Origin: Streptomyces rimosus
GTDB taxonomy: Bacteria > Actinomycetota > Actinomycetes > Streptomycetales > Streptomycetaceae
Assembly (NCBI RefSeq): GCF_008704655.1
Contig: NZ_CP023688.1
Coordinates: 5,943,501 to 6,007,500, forward strand
DNA: 64,000 nt
Reading direction: 5' to 3'
Of the stretch, positions 40,925 through 50,026 are shown in pieces. Within the stretch, counting starts at the first letter, position 1. Each line of letters opens with the position of its first letter. The translations under genes and the position numbers were made by a program. The notes under the pieces were generated by a model. It saw only the letters and a program-made list of their open reading frames with translations. It had not been told where the DNA came from and searched no databases.

Positions 40925-42468
40925 AGGAAGTCCTCCGCGGTGACGGGGTCGGGCAGGTCGACGGGCAGAGTGTCGGCGGCGGGCGGGCCGCCGTGCGTCC
41001 ACGGCGTGTCCTCGGGGTCGGGCAGCTCCGGACCGCCCCGTGGCTGGTGCTCGAACAGGGTCCAGCACACCCGGTCGCCGGGCTCGGGCACCGACCCGGG
41101 CTCCGGGGTCTTGCCGCGCCCCATCCCGCCGGTCAGCCGCACGACCAGACCGGACGGGCCGTCCGTCGTGTACGCGACAAACTCGGCGGGCTGGCTCTTC
41201 CCGTCCGGCAGCGGCCGGTACAGCTTGCCGCCCTCGGTCAGCTGCGGCCGGTCGTCCGTCCACAGCGTCACCAGCGGGCGCGGCATCGGCCGCTTGCCCT
41301 GCGAATACGCCATCTCGACCCCGGTCACCTCGCCCACCAGGGCCTCTCCGGCGAGCCGCCGCGCCGCCATGACCAGCGGGTCGTCGAGCGCCTCCTGCGC
41401 GTCCAGCTGCGCCTGGGCGGTCTCCCGGGAGGACAGTTTCTGCGCGGCCGTGATCGCGTCGTCCCGCTTGGGCTGCGGCGGCTCACCGGCCCGTACCCGG
41501 TCGCGGTGGGAGGTGTACGACCATCGGTCGCGCTTCCAGCGGTCGGCCACCCGGGCGCCCTCCGGCAGGGCCCGCAGCAGGTCGATGCCCCGCCACACGG
41601 CGTCCCAGGCGGGACGCAGCTGGCTCTCCACCAGGTCGCGGATCTCGTCCTCGGCACCGGGCAGCCCGGCGTCGTAACGGGCCATCGCCGGCGCGAGGCG
41701 CTTGTTGTCGAAGGCCGGGTCCGTGGCGGGACCGGCCGGCGGGCACAGCAGCTGGCCGGCCGCGTCCCGTGCGGTCTCGGCGCGCTCGGCGGCCGTCGCG
41801 CCGTGCTCGCCCTCCGGCGGGTCTATCCAGGCCAGCAGCGCGCCGAGGTGCTGGTCCTCCAGGTTGCTCTGGCCGGTCGCCCAGTGACGGGCGAGCAGCC
41901 CGGTCATCGGCAGCAGCAGGCTCGCGCCCGGCACCCGGGCCCGCTCGCCGAAGTGCGTGAACCAGCGCCCGAGCAGCGGCACATGGGGCGGCGCGGGATG
42001 CGGGGTGTCCGGCTCCTGCTCGGCGGTCCGCCGGAAGCGCATGGACCGGCCCAGCAGACGTACGTACTCCACGCCCGCCGCACTCGGCACGATCACCTGC
42101 GGCGCGTCCGCGCACAGCTCGACCTCGACCGGCACCTTCTTGCCGGTCTCCGGGTCGGTCTCCTTGCGCTCCTCCAGCTCGACGGTGTCCGCGTACCCGT
42201 CCACATACGGCAGGACGGTCTCGGCCAGCTCGGCGAGGAAGGCGAACCGCAGGTCACGGTCGCGCGGCTGCGGCACGGCGAGCAGCAGCGGCTTCTCGCG
42301 GTCCGTACCGACCAGCGCGCCCAGCGGCGCGCCCGCCTCACCCGCGGTCGTCAACGGGACGAAGACCAGCGGCCGTTCGGAGAGGTGACGGTGGCGGACC
42401 GTGGCCAGCGGCTGCGCGCGGCCCGCCGCCACGGCCTCCATCCTGGCGAGCACTTCGATCAACGACAT
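40921..42468 (-). CDS. Unknown 515-residue protein, middle gene of the nuclease-helicase operon
   Basis: No family is recognised. It is a soluble mixed alpha/beta protein. Distinct parts are an N-terminal half with RPLVFVPLTTAGEAG and FAFLAELAETVLPYVDGYAD, a central segment with MARYDAGLPGAEDEIRDLVE and many Trp (WDAVWRGID, WKRDRWSY), and a C-terminal part with GEVTGVEMAYSQG and GDRVCWTLFE that may be a small beta domain. It overlaps the nuclease gene by 10 bases and the helicase by a GTGA junction. A GGAGGAGG ribosome site precedes ATG 42468. Its fixed place between nuclease and helicase suggests a structural or DNA-binding subunit. Confidence 0.8.
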   Translation of the reverse strand: MSLIEVLARMEAVAAGRAQPLATVRHRHLSERPLVFVPLTTAGEAGAPLGALVGTDREKPLLLAVPQPRDRDLRFAFLAELAETVLPYVDGYADTVELEERKETDPETGKKVPVEVELCADAPQVIVPSAAGVEYVRLLGRSMRFRRTAEQEPDTPHPAPPHVPLLGRWFTHFGERARVPGASLLLPMTGLLARHWATGQSNLEDQHLGALLAWIDPPEGEHGATAAERAETARDAAGQLLCPPAGPATDPAFDNKRLAPAMARYDAGLPGAEDEIRDLVESQLRPAWDAVWRGIDLLRALPEGARVADRWKRDRWSYTSHRDRVRAGEPPQPKRDDAITAAQKLSSRETAQAQLDAQEALDDPLVMAARRLAGEALVGEVTGVEMAYSQGKRPMPRPLVTLWTDDRPQLTEGGKLYRPLPDGKSQPAEFVAYTTDGPSGLVVRLTGGMGRGKTPEPGSVPEPGDRVCWTLFEHQPRGGPELPDPEDTPWTHGGPPAADTLPVDLPDPVTAEDFL

Positions 42469-43907
42469 GGGGCCTCCTCCGCCTGTGCAGACGCCTGCGC
42501 ACGGCGCGCCGCGGCCAAGGCTTCGCTACGAAGTGCGGCCGCGCGGCGCAGGGCCTCGGTGGCGGGGGCGTCGGGGGAGAGGTCCGTATCCGGGTGGTCG
42601 TCCGCGCCTGCCCGGCCGTGCGGGAGCGTCGTGGCGTCCGTACGCGCCTGGTCGTCCGCGCCTGCCCCGCAGCCCGTACGCGCCCGGCTGCCCACGCCCG
42701 TACGGCCATCGCCCGCACGGCCGCCTCCCGTACCGTCCTCCGCACGCCCCGTACCCGCCGCCTCCAACACCTCCGCGACCGTACGCAGCCCGCCCAGCTC
42801 GCCGCGCACTCCGCGGCCCAGTGACTCCACCGCGCCCGCGGCGCGGGACCGGCCGCGGCAGTGGAAGGCCAGCTCGCAGGCGGCCAGGCACTCCGGCGCG
42901 TACGCCGCGTCGACCGCTTTCACCGCCTCGGCCAGCTCTTCGGCGGACCGCGTCACCGTCTTGCCGTCGTCCGCGAGCCGCAGGTCGAAGGTGGTGCCGG
43001 GCGGGAGCTGCCCGGCGATCTCCTCGACCTTCGTGAGGCGCTGCAACTGGCGTCTGGTCGTCGCCAGTTGCTTACGGACGTCGACGGCCTCGGCGGTGGG
43101 GAGGTTCGCGAAGTCCTTCGGGCAGACCAGCAGCACCCGGTCGCGCACCGGCACCGTACGGCCGGTGGCGGCGGCCACCTGGGCGGCCACCCGCTCCAGT
43201 GCCAGGACGTACACCGCGGCCTGCCGGGCGGCGGCGCCCACCTTGGCCGGGTCGGCGGCGCCGTCGATCATCGGGAAGGACTTGATCTCCACGACCGTCC
43301 AGCCGCCGTCCGGATGCACCACGACCGCGTCCGGCTCCAGATAGGCGGGCGACCCGGCCACCTCCAGGGTGAGCATCGGGTGGTCCAGGAGGGTCCAGCC
43401 GCCGGCGGTGGTGGCCTCGCGCAGCGCCAGGGCCGTACGGGCGGCACGCCCCTCGGGACCGGCGGCGGAGAGGTCGGGGACGGCGACCGCGCCGGGCTCG
43501 GGCGGCGCCGCGCCGGCGTCCATGCGCTCGTGCAGCAGGCGCATCAGGTCGGCGCCGTCGTCCGCCTTCACGCGGGCCTCGAACGAATTGCCCCGGGCCA
43601 GGGCGAACTGCGACTGCCCGAAGGGCGCGGGGGAACCGAGGGCGCCCGCGAGCGCCGCCTTGTCGACCCCGGCGCCGTCCAGCAGGGAGCGGCGGCGGCA
43701 GCCCGGGTTGGCGGCCAGCGCGGCGAGCGCCCGGGCGTCCAGCGGCCGCGGCCGCACGCCGGGGCCGCGCAGCTCACTGAGCCGCTGCCGCAGCCCCGTC
43801 GTCGGCTGCGGCAGCGGAGGCGGCTGCCGCGGCGGTCGGTCGGCCGCGGCGGGTCGGCTGTCGCGGAATACGTTCACCCGCGGAAGTCTCGCATCCGTCA
43901 CTGACAT
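42459..43907 (-). CDS. Cas4/RecB-like PD-(D/E)XK nuclease with probable Fe-S cluster
   Basis: A 482-residue protein. The nuclease core (about 100-250) shows GNSFE with Glu110, Asp193 in EPDAVVV, Glu207-x-Lys209 in VVEIKS, and the RecB-family QAAVY motif (Gln229-Tyr233). Four cysteines flank it: Cys70 in NPGCRRR, then Cys340, Cys344 and Cys350 (CLAACELAFHC). That is the layout of the 4Fe-4S staple in Cas4 and AddB. The last 100 residues are a low-complexity Ala/Gly/Asp/Arg tail. ATG 43907 lies inside the PAP2 gene and has a weak ribosome site; GTG 43877 is the alternative. It heads the three-gene operon. Confidence 0.85.
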   Translation of the reverse strand: MSVTDARLPRVNVFRDSRPAAADRPPRQPPPLPQPTTGLRQRLSELRGPGVRPRPLDARALAALAANPGCRRRSLLDGAGVDKAALAGALGSPAPFGQSQFALARGNSFEARVKADDGADLMRLLHERMDAGAAPPEPGAVAVPDLSAAGPEGRAARTALALREATTAGGWTLLDHPMLTLEVAGSPAYLEPDAVVVHPDGGWTVVEIKSFPMIDGAADPAKVGAAARQAAVYVLALERVAAQVAAATGRTVPVRDRVLLVCPKDFANLPTAEAVDVRKQLATTRRQLQRLTKVEEIAGQLPPGTTFDLRLADDGKTVTRSAEELAEAVKAVDAAYAPECLAACELAFHCRGRSRAAGAVESLGRGVRGELGGLRTVAEVLEAAGTGRAEDGTGGGRAGDGRTGVGSRARTGCGAGADDQARTDATTLPHGRAGADDHPDTDLSPDAPATEALRRAAALRSEALAAARRAQASAQAEEAPCR

Positions 43908-44826
43908 TCGCGGGTGTGCCCGCCGCCCCGGCCGCCACGGAACCGCCCACGGCCCCCGCCGCCCCGCCCGCCACGAGGCCGCTGACGCCGCCCGGAACGG
44001 AACTCACGCCAGGCCCCGCCGCGCCGGTCACCGTTCCGGAACCCACACCCGGCCGCGTCGCGCCCGCCGCCCCGCGCACCCGTTCCGCGAGCCGCAGCGC
44101 CGGGCGTGTCAGCAGCAGGCCCAGTCCCATCACGGCCGTACCGGCGAGCGCGTCGAGCAGGTAGTGGTTGGCCGTACCCATCACCACCAGCACGATGACC
44201 AGCGGATACGCCACCGCGAGGGCCCGCGTCGCCCGCGACCGGCCGTGCTTCCACAGGACCACCCCGCACCACAGCGCCCACCCCACGTGGAGGCTGGGCA
44301 TCGCCGCGAACTGGTTCGTCATGCCGCCGAGCCCGCGCGGCGCGCTCGCGTCGCCGCCCCACCAGCCGTACGAGGAGAACCGCGCCATGGTGTCCGCGAA
44401 CCCGCTGCCCGTGTCCAGCAGGCGCGGCGGCGCGGTCGGCAGCAGCGTGAAACCGATCAGCCCGATGAGCGTGGCCAGCATGAGCCATGTCCGCAGCGTC
44501 CGGTAGTGCGCGGGACGCCGGTGCCACAGCCATATCAGGACGGCGGGCGTGATCAGGTAGTGCAGCGAGGCGTACGCGAAGTCGGCGGGTATGCCGAGGG
44601 CGGGCGTGGCGGTGAAGAGACGGTTCAGCGCGCGCTCCGGATCGATCCGCAGCAGCTCCTCCCACCGCAGAATCGTCTCTCCGTGCCCGGCGGCGGCGTG
44701 CGCGTCACCCCGGGCCACGAGCCGGCCCGCGGAGTAGGCCGCGTACACGAGGGCGAGCAGTGGCAGTTCCGTCCACCACCGCGGCCGGCTGCCGGCTGCC
44801 GCGTGGCGGCGCGCTGCGGCGTCCAT
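43774..44826 (-). CDS. PAP2-superfamily membrane phosphatase/transferase
   Basis: A 350-residue protein with about six membrane segments (between about 15 and 240). The PAP2 motifs are [11 protein letters not shown] and [11 protein letters not shown], of the PSLH variety found in inositol-phosphorylceramide-synthase-like PAP2_3 proteins. A long Gly/Ala/Val-rich tail follows (about 255-350) ending in poly-Ala. The last 134 bases overlap the start of the nuclease gene in another frame, an unusually long overlap. ATG 44826 starts a region divergent from the histidine phosphatase. It probably acts on a lipid or polyprenyl phosphate outside the membrane. Confidence 0.83.
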   Translation of the reverse strand: MDAAARRHAAAGSRPRWWTELPLLALVYAAYSAGRLVARGDAHAAAGHGETILRWEELLRIDPERALNRLFTATPALGIPADFAYASLHYLITPAVLIWLWHRRPAHYRTLRTWLMLATLIGLIGFTLLPTAPPRLLDTGSGFADTMARFSSYGWWGGDASAPRGLGGMTNQFAAMPSLHVGWALWCGVVLWKHGRSRATRALAVAYPLVIVLVVMGTANHYLLDALAGTAVMGLGLLLTRPALRLAERVRGAAGATRPGVGSGTVTGAAGPGVSSVPGGVSGLVAGGAAGAVGGSVAAGAAGTPANVSDGCETSAGERIPRQPTRRGRPTAAAAASAAAADDGAAAAAQ

Positions 44827-45169
44827 CCTGGTCGTTCTCCAACGTGCGTGGCCCGTGGCGGAGCGGTCACCGGGCCTGGTGCGAGGGGTGCGCGGTGCGC
44901 TGCGGCACCCGCCGGCGCGAAAACGCCGACCCTCCACCGTACGCTGTATAGCTCGCTGCCGTGGAACGGGAGGGGCCGGGTCCGGCACCGCGGGCCGGTG
45001 CGCGATGATGGAACGGACGGACAGCGTCGGAAAACGACAGGAGCCGGGCATCGAGCGCGGCAAAAGTCGGTCACAAGCACGACAAGAGTCGGGCGACAGT
45101 CGAGCAAAACCGAGCTCCGATGGGGCTCCGAGCACGGAAGAGCCGAGCGATCGGCCAGAGGTATTCCCC
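44827..45169. other. Divergent promoter region between PAP2 and histidine phosphatase
   Basis: About 340 bases with no convincing gene; it serves two divergent transcripts. The right half is purine-rich and less GC-rich (GGAAAACGACAGGAGCC, GGCAAAAGTCGGTCACAAGC). No recognised operator is seen. Confidence 0.5.
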
Positions 45170-45763
45170 ATGGCACCGCGCATTCTGCTGGCCCGGCACG
45201 GGCAGACGGAGTGGTCCCTGTCCGGCAAGCACACCGGCCGTACGGACATTCCGCTCCTGGAGGAGGGCCGCCGCGGCGCCAAGCTCCTGGGCGAGCGGCT
45301 GCACCGCGCCCCGTGGAACGGCCTGCCGGACGTCGAGGTCCGTACCAGCCCCCTGGTGCGCGCCAAGGAGACCTGCGAGCTGGCCGGCTTCGACGACCGC
45401 GCGCAGGACTGGGACGCGCTGATGGAGGTCGACTACGGCGCGTACGAGGGCCTGACGCCCGCCGAGATCAAGGCGGGCCGCCCGGACTGGTTCATCTGGC
45501 GCGACGGCGTCCCCGAGGGCGAGACGCTGGCCGAGGTCGCGGCGCGCGCCGACGAGGTCGTGGCGTGGGCGCGCTCGGCCGACCGCGACGTGCTGGTCTT
45601 CGCGCACGGCCACATCCTGCGCTCCCTGGGCGCCCGCTGGCTCGGCCTGGACATCTCCTTCGCCGCCCGCATCCGCCTGGAGCCGACCTCCCTGTCGGTA
45701 CTGGGCTGGGCATACGGAGAACCGGCGATCGAGCGCTGGAACGACACCGGTCACCTGGGCTGA
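45170..45763 (+). CDS. Histidine phosphatase family protein
   Basis: A 197-residue cytoplasmic phosphatase. The catalytic RHG motif is [10 protein letters not shown] near the start, the second His is in FAHGHILR, and [15 protein letters not shown] carries the conserved acid. Length and the acid phosphatase/phosphoglycerate mutase-like (SixA/GpmB) pattern fit a small-molecule phosphatase. ATG 45170 was chosen because the RHG domain begins at once; the longer reading is low-complexity. It converges on the XRE regulator. Confidence 0.9.
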   Translation: MAPRILLARHGQTEWSLSGKHTGRTDIPLLEEGRRGAKLLGERLHRAPWNGLPDVEVRTSPLVRAKETCELAGFDDRAQDWDALMEVDYGAYEGLTPAEIKAGRPDWFIWRDGVPEGETLAEVAARADEVVAWARSADRDVLVFAHGHILRSLGARWLGLDISFAARIRLEPTSLSVLGWAYGEPAIERWNDTGHLG

Positions 45764-45879
45764 CCTGGTCGTCTGAGCCTGTCTGGTCGGCTGGGCCGGT
45801 CTGGTCGTTTGAGGCGTGGCCACCTGGGCCGATCGATCCTCCGGGGCGGGCCACGGCTGGGGCGGGCCCCACGGCCGGA

Positions 45880-45895
45880 CCGGCGCTTGCGCCGG
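45880..45895. terminator. Small GC hairpin between convergent genes
   Basis: CCGGCG-CTTG-CGCCGG is a perfect 6-base-pair stem with a 4-base loop between the histidine phosphatase and XRE stop codons. No T-run follows. Confidence 0.45.
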
Positions 45896-45942
45896 AGCGC
45901 GGCTGACGCAAGGGCGCGGCTGCTACGCCGTACGCCCCGCCC

Positions 45943-47490
45943 TCAAGCCGTGAACGCCCCGGCCGCACCATCCCCCCGCTGCTCCGGCAGCGCACCGCCC
46001 GCCCGCCGCGCCCCCTGCCGGCCCGGCTTCCGGGAAGCCTGCGGCCGGGCGGCCGCGTGCCGGTCCAGGAAGGCCGCCACCTGGTTGGCCGCGCTTCCCG
46101 TGCCGCCGCGGTACGGCCGCAGCGCCCGCGCCGTCGCGTCCAGCATCGTCCGGATACGGGCCGACCGTACGCCCTCCAGGAGCACCAGCACCCGCGTCCC
46201 GGCCGCCGCGGCCTCCTCGGGCGCCCGGCTGAGCGCGAGGTCGCCCGCCAGCTCCGCGGTGAACAGGGCGATGTTGCGCGTGAAGTGCGCGTCCTGGAGC
46301 GCCACCGCCCGGCGCGCGAGCGTCGCCGCGCGCTCCTGCTCGCCCAGCGCCGACCAGCACTGCGCCTCCAGGCCCGCCAGCTCCGCCTCCCCGTAGAACG
46401 ACATCCACTCGGGATCTTCGTCGGACGGCCCCTCGGCGAAGAGCCGCTGCGCCCGCAGCAGCGCCTGCTCACAGCTGCGGCGGTCGCCCAACCCTGCCCA
46501 GCCGCCCGCCTCGCGCAGCGCCAGGAGCGACCGCAGGCGCGGCGACCCGAGGCCCCGGGCGGCCAGTTGCCCGGCCTGCGCCGCGCGGACGGCCTCCCGG
46601 GGGCGGTGCGCGTCGCGCGCCAGGAAGGAGGTGTTGCAGAACGCGTGCGCCTCCAGGGCGGCGTCACCGGCGACCCGGGCGGTGGCCAGCGCTTCCGCGT
46701 AGTGCGACCGGGCGTCGCCGAACCGGCCCGAGTCGTGCGCCAGCCAGCCGACGGAGATGGCCAGCTCGCCCGCGCCCGCGTGCAGACGGTCGCTCACGGA
46801 CCGGCGGTGCACCTCGGCGTCCAGCAGTTCGTACGCGGTGCGCAGCGGCCGCGCCGCGCGCCGGTAGAGGCCCTCGCCGCCGTGCCGGTCGTCCAGCAGC
46901 CGGATGCGGCGCACCGCCTCCTCGACCGACGCGGCCTCGGCCTCACCGGCCCGCCCGGGCCCGTCCGCCGGGCGGGCGGCCGGTACGCGGCGGGGGACGG
47001 CGGCGGCCTCCGGGGCGAACGGGGGCAGCGCGGTGAGCCCCAGGGCGGCGGCCGGGCCGCCGGTGATGAACGTGCGACGCTGCACGTCGCTCTCCTTGCC
47101 GGTATCGGTGCACATATCGGGGGCGCCGGGTCCGGGCCCGGCACCTGAAGGGCCGCCGGACGCCGGTACGCCTGCGTCCGCTGCCGTACGGGCCCGCCGC
47201 CCGCGCACCGTCTCCCGCGGCGCGAACCCCAGGTCAGCGAGCGTGAGCCCGGGGAACATGTGGCGGAACACCCGCTCGTAGGCGTAGTTGGGGCAGCGGA
47301 TCTCCCCGGCCTCGACGCGGCCCACGTACCGGGCGTCACACGCGACCTGTTCCCCGATCTCGCGGGCGGCGCGGCGCACCGACGCCGCGAACTCGCCCGG
47401 TGAGAGCCGCCCGCGCAACTGCCGGAAGGCGTGGTTCGGCTGTGCGGGGACGTGCGGGGACGACGCTGGTCCCGCTGGCTGCGGCGCCAT
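45943..47490 (-). CDS. XRE-family regulator with TPR-like repeats (NsdA-like)
   Basis: A 515-residue protein. The N-terminal helix-turn-helix (about 23-85) includes EIGEQVACDARYVGRVEAGE, typical of actinobacterial XRE/TPR regulators such as NsdA and BldD-type relatives. A linker holds a hydrophobic stretch after VQRRTFITG (about 135-165) that looks like a twin-arginine signal but is internal. The remainder is a helical TPR-type domain (about 190-480; GRFGDARSHYAEALATAR and similar). Such proteins often repress development or antibiotic genes. It is divergent from the small gene at 47724. Confidence 0.83.
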   Translation of the reverse strand: MAPQPAGPASSPHVPAQPNHAFRQLRGRLSPGEFAASVRRAAREIGEQVACDARYVGRVEAGEIRCPNYAYERVFRHMFPGLTLADLGFAPRETVRGRRARTAADAGVPASGGPSGAGPGPGAPDMCTDTGKESDVQRRTFITGGPAAALGLTALPPFAPEAAAVPRRVPAARPADGPGRAGEAEAASVEEAVRRIRLLDDRHGGEGLYRRAARPLRTAYELLDAEVHRRSVSDRLHAGAGELAISVGWLAHDSGRFGDARSHYAEALATARVAGDAALEAHAFCNTSFLARDAHRPREAVRAAQAGQLAARGLGSPRLRSLLALREAGGWAGLGDRRSCEQALLRAQRLFAEGPSDEDPEWMSFYGEAELAGLEAQCWSALGEQERAATLARRAVALQDAHFTRNIALFTAELAGDLALSRAPEEAAAAGTRVLVLLEGVRSARIRTMLDATARALRPYRGGTGSAANQVAAFLDRHAAARPQASRKPGRQGARRAGGALPEQRGDGAAGAFTA

Positions 47491-47723
47491 GGCAGACCCT
47501 CCGTGCCATCTCCGTGGCGGGTGCCGCGGCCTGGCGGTGCGGCGGAACGAACCGTACTAGCTGTGACCTCGCCGACACGCAGAGTTTGGCTACAAACCGG
47601 ATATCTCACGCACGATCCGCCATGAAGTGCCATTCATTGCGGTGTCCTGCCGCCGTAGCCGTTGACGTGTCCGGACGTTGAACAGGACGTAAAGGGAGCG
47701 GCGTGTGCGGAGGAGGGGTTGGC

Positions 47724-48284
47724 GTGCGGGAGACCGGCGTGGCCAAGGTCAGGACTGCCGTGGGCGGCGAGCCGGGAGCCGCCGGTGCGGCGCACGGCGG
47801 CAGCGCGCGCTCCGGCCGCGCGGCGCACCCGAACGGCCGTGCGCCGGGGCACGGTTCACCCGCCGTGGACCGGCGCTGGCCCTCCGCGGAGCTCGGCCTG
47901 CTCCCCGAGGCGCCGCGGACCTGCGATCTGGTGACCGTGCCGGCCCGTCAGGGCCTGGAGGCGGTCGACATCCTGCGGCTGCGCGCCGGCGTCGGCCCGG
48001 TCCTGCACGACGGCGCGTGCGACACCCTCGGTTTCCTGGTGCCGCCGGGCACGGCCGACGGCTGGGACCTGCCGGGCAGCGCGTGTACGCAGACGTACGA
48101 GCGCGAGGTGCCCGCGGACGGCGCGCGGGCCGCCGACGGCGCCCCCGTCGAGCCGCCCGTCGCGGGCACCGACTGGCTGGTGTCCCCGGAAGGCGCGTGC
48201 GGCACGGCCACCGATCCCATCGTCCTGCGTGAGGCCCTCGGCGAGGCGGCCCGCACCATCGAGGCCGTCGACCGCTGCTGCTGA
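47724..48284 (+). CDS. Second small Prim-Pol-like protein
   Basis: A 186-residue protein. The core (CDLVTVPARQGLEAVDILRL, GVGPVLHDGACDTLGFLVPPG, TDWLVSP) resembles the short primase/polymerase N-terminal-like proteins of Streptomyces and, more weakly, the protein at 37789. Seven Cys are present, including the C-terminal CC. The start is GTG 47724 because AGGAGG lies 8 bases upstream; GTG 47703 lacks one. The first 50 residues are low-complexity. No acidic catalytic triad is obvious, so activity is doubtful. Confidence 0.68.
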   Translation: MRETGVAKVRTAVGGEPGAAGAAHGGSARSGRAAHPNGRAPGHGSPAVDRRWPSAELGLLPEAPRTCDLVTVPARQGLEAVDILRLRAGVGPVLHDGACDTLGFLVPPGTADGWDLPGSACTQTYEREVPADGARAADGAPVEPPVAGTDWLVSPEGACGTATDPIVLREALGEAARTIEAVDRCC

Positions 48285-48340
48285 GCCCACTGCCTCCACC
48301 GGGGCCGTCCTGACCTGCGGATACGCGGCATACTGGAGGC

Positions 48341-49207
48341 ATGGCGAAGAGCAGGCGCGGCCGGTCCCGTACGGGTCCCGAGCCCGTGGTGGAAACCGTG
48401 GACGGCGGCGTCGCCGAGCTGCGCCCCGACCGCGACCGGCCGCGCGGCTGGACGCTGCTCCTCGACGGCGCCCCGCAGTCGCACGTGGACCTGGACGATC
48501 CGACGTACCTGGACTTCGCGTACCAGCGCCGGCTCGGCCACATCGTCGACCTCGCCGCGCCGCCCGGCCGCCCCCTCCAGGTCGTGCACCTGGGCGGCGG
48601 CGCGCTGACCATGGCGCGCTACGTCGCGGCCACCCGCCCCCGCTCGACCCAGCAGGCCGTGGAGATCGACGCGCCGCTGGTCCAACTCGTCCGCCGTGAA
48701 CTGCCGCTGGACAGCGCGTGGCGGATCAGGGTGCGCGGCGCGGACGCCCGCGCGGGGCTCGCGAAGATCCCGGACGGCTGGGCGGACCTCGTGATCGCCG
48801 ACGTGTTCCGCGGCGCCCGCACCCCGGCGCATCTGACCAGCGTCGAGTTCGCGGCAGAGGTGGCGCGGGCGCTGCGGCCCGGCGGCTGGTACGCGGCCAA
48901 CCTCGCGGACGGCCCGCCGCTGGCCTTCGTACGGGCGCAGATCGCCACCGTCCGTACGGTCTTCCCCGAGCTGTGCCTGACCGCCGACCCGGCCGTCCTG
49001 CGAAGCAAACGATTCGGCAACGCCGTCCTGCTCGCCGCCACCGGGGAACTCCCCGTCGCCGAGCTGACGCGGCGCGCCGCGACCGACCCGCAGCAGGGCC
49101 GCGTCGAACACGGGCGCGCGCTGCTGGACTTCACCGGGGGAGCGCAGCCGGTGACGGATGCGACCGCAGTGGACTCACCGTCCCCGCCGCCCGCCGTCTT
49201 CAAGTAA
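48341..49207 (+). CDS. Spermidine synthase-like methyltransferase-fold protein
   Basis: A 288-residue cytoplasmic protein with a Rossmann-like fold. VVHLGGGALTMARYVAATRP is the AdoMet-type loop, VEIDAPLVQLV the acidic strand end, and RGADARAGL and DLVIADVF the later motifs, as in the SpeE-like family. Many actinobacterial members are not true spermidine synthases, and the substrate is unknown. GGAGG lies almost against ATG 48341, unusually close, so initiation may be leaderless or at a later codon. It follows the gene at 47724 by 56 bases. Confidence 0.82.
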   Translation: MAKSRRGRSRTGPEPVVETVDGGVAELRPDRDRPRGWTLLLDGAPQSHVDLDDPTYLDFAYQRRLGHIVDLAAPPGRPLQVVHLGGGALTMARYVAATRPRSTQQAVEIDAPLVQLVRRELPLDSAWRIRVRGADARAGLAKIPDGWADLVIADVFRGARTPAHLTSVEFAAEVARALRPGGWYAANLADGPPLAFVRAQIATVRTVFPELCLTADPAVLRSKRFGNAVLLAATGELPVAELTRRAATDPQQGRVEHGRALLDFTGGAQPVTDATAVDSPSPPPAVFK

Positions 49208-49247
49208 GCAAGCCTGCTCTACGAGTGCGGCCAACCTGCGGCACGGT

Positions 49248-49838
49248 TCAGGCGTGGGTGTCCGTCTGGACGAGCGGCGGGTGGCCGTTCCAGGTGCAGA
49301 AGACCGATGTACGCCCCGTGCCGCCGGTGAAGTCGACCCGGATCCACTCGTTCTGCTGCCATACCTGCATCTGCCAGCCCGAGTCCGGGGTGGCCGACAC
49401 CAGCTCGGCCGAGCGGGTGCCCATGTCGAGGACCACCCGGCCGCCGGCGGTGTCGAAGCTCTTGACCGTGCCGCTCGTGGTGGCCGGGGTGTCGCCGCCG
49501 GGCGGGTGCGGCCCGCTGCCCGTGCCTTTTCCGCCGCTTCCGGAACCGCTGCCGCCGGACTCCTTGGAGGGGGCGGTCGGTTTCCCGGACGATCCGGGGC
49601 GCGCGGAGGGCGAACCGGAGGGCTTGGGGCGGTGCGTGGAGGAGGCGCGGGGCGAGATCCCGCCGTCGGTTTCGGGGTGTGCGGACGGCGCGTGGTCGGA
49701 GAGCGGGAGCGCGCGCGGCGGATCGTACGCCGTACCGGCCAGCACGGTGTGCACGCCGAACCACGACAGCGTGACGGCGGCGCCCGTCGCCATCGTCCAG
49801 GCCGCCGTGTGAACCAGTCCTCTGTGCATCCGGCTCAT
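49248..49838 (-). CDS. Membrane-anchored protein of unknown function with a small C-terminal beta domain
   Basis: A 196-residue protein. One membrane segment near the N-terminus (about 8-35) is followed by a Ser/Gly/Pro/Lys-rich linker (about 45-120). The C-terminal domain of about 75 residues starts at SGTVKSFDTAGGRVVLDMG and has conserved Trp (SGWQMQVWQQNEWIRVDF), and would face outside. No family is recognised. ATG 49838 has no clear ribosome site; ATG 49829 is possible. It lies upstream of and divergent from the response regulator gene, so it might feed that two-component system (inference). Confidence 0.72.
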   Translation of the reverse strand: MSRMHRGLVHTAAWTMATGAAVTLSWFGVHTVLAGTAYDPPRALPLSDHAPSAHPETDGGISPRASSTHRPKPSGSPSARPGSSGKPTAPSKESGGSGSGSGGKGTGSGPHPPGGDTPATTSGTVKSFDTAGGRVVLDMGTRSAELVSATPDSGWQMQVWQQNEWIRVDFTGGTGRTSVFCTWNGHPPLVQTDTHA

Positions 49839-50026
49839 ATTGCACCACGTGCCGGAGGTGGTCAGGAGCAACGGCCCCCGTACGGACGGGACATAGCCGG
49901 TGCGGAGGGACGATCCGGGACGGTCCGGGGACAGTGGTCGAGACCCGTCGAAAGAGGGCCGGAGCGGCCGCCTTCCGCGTCAACCTCGCGTAAGGAAATG
50001 CCCGCTCATGGCGTACGGTGCCGCCC

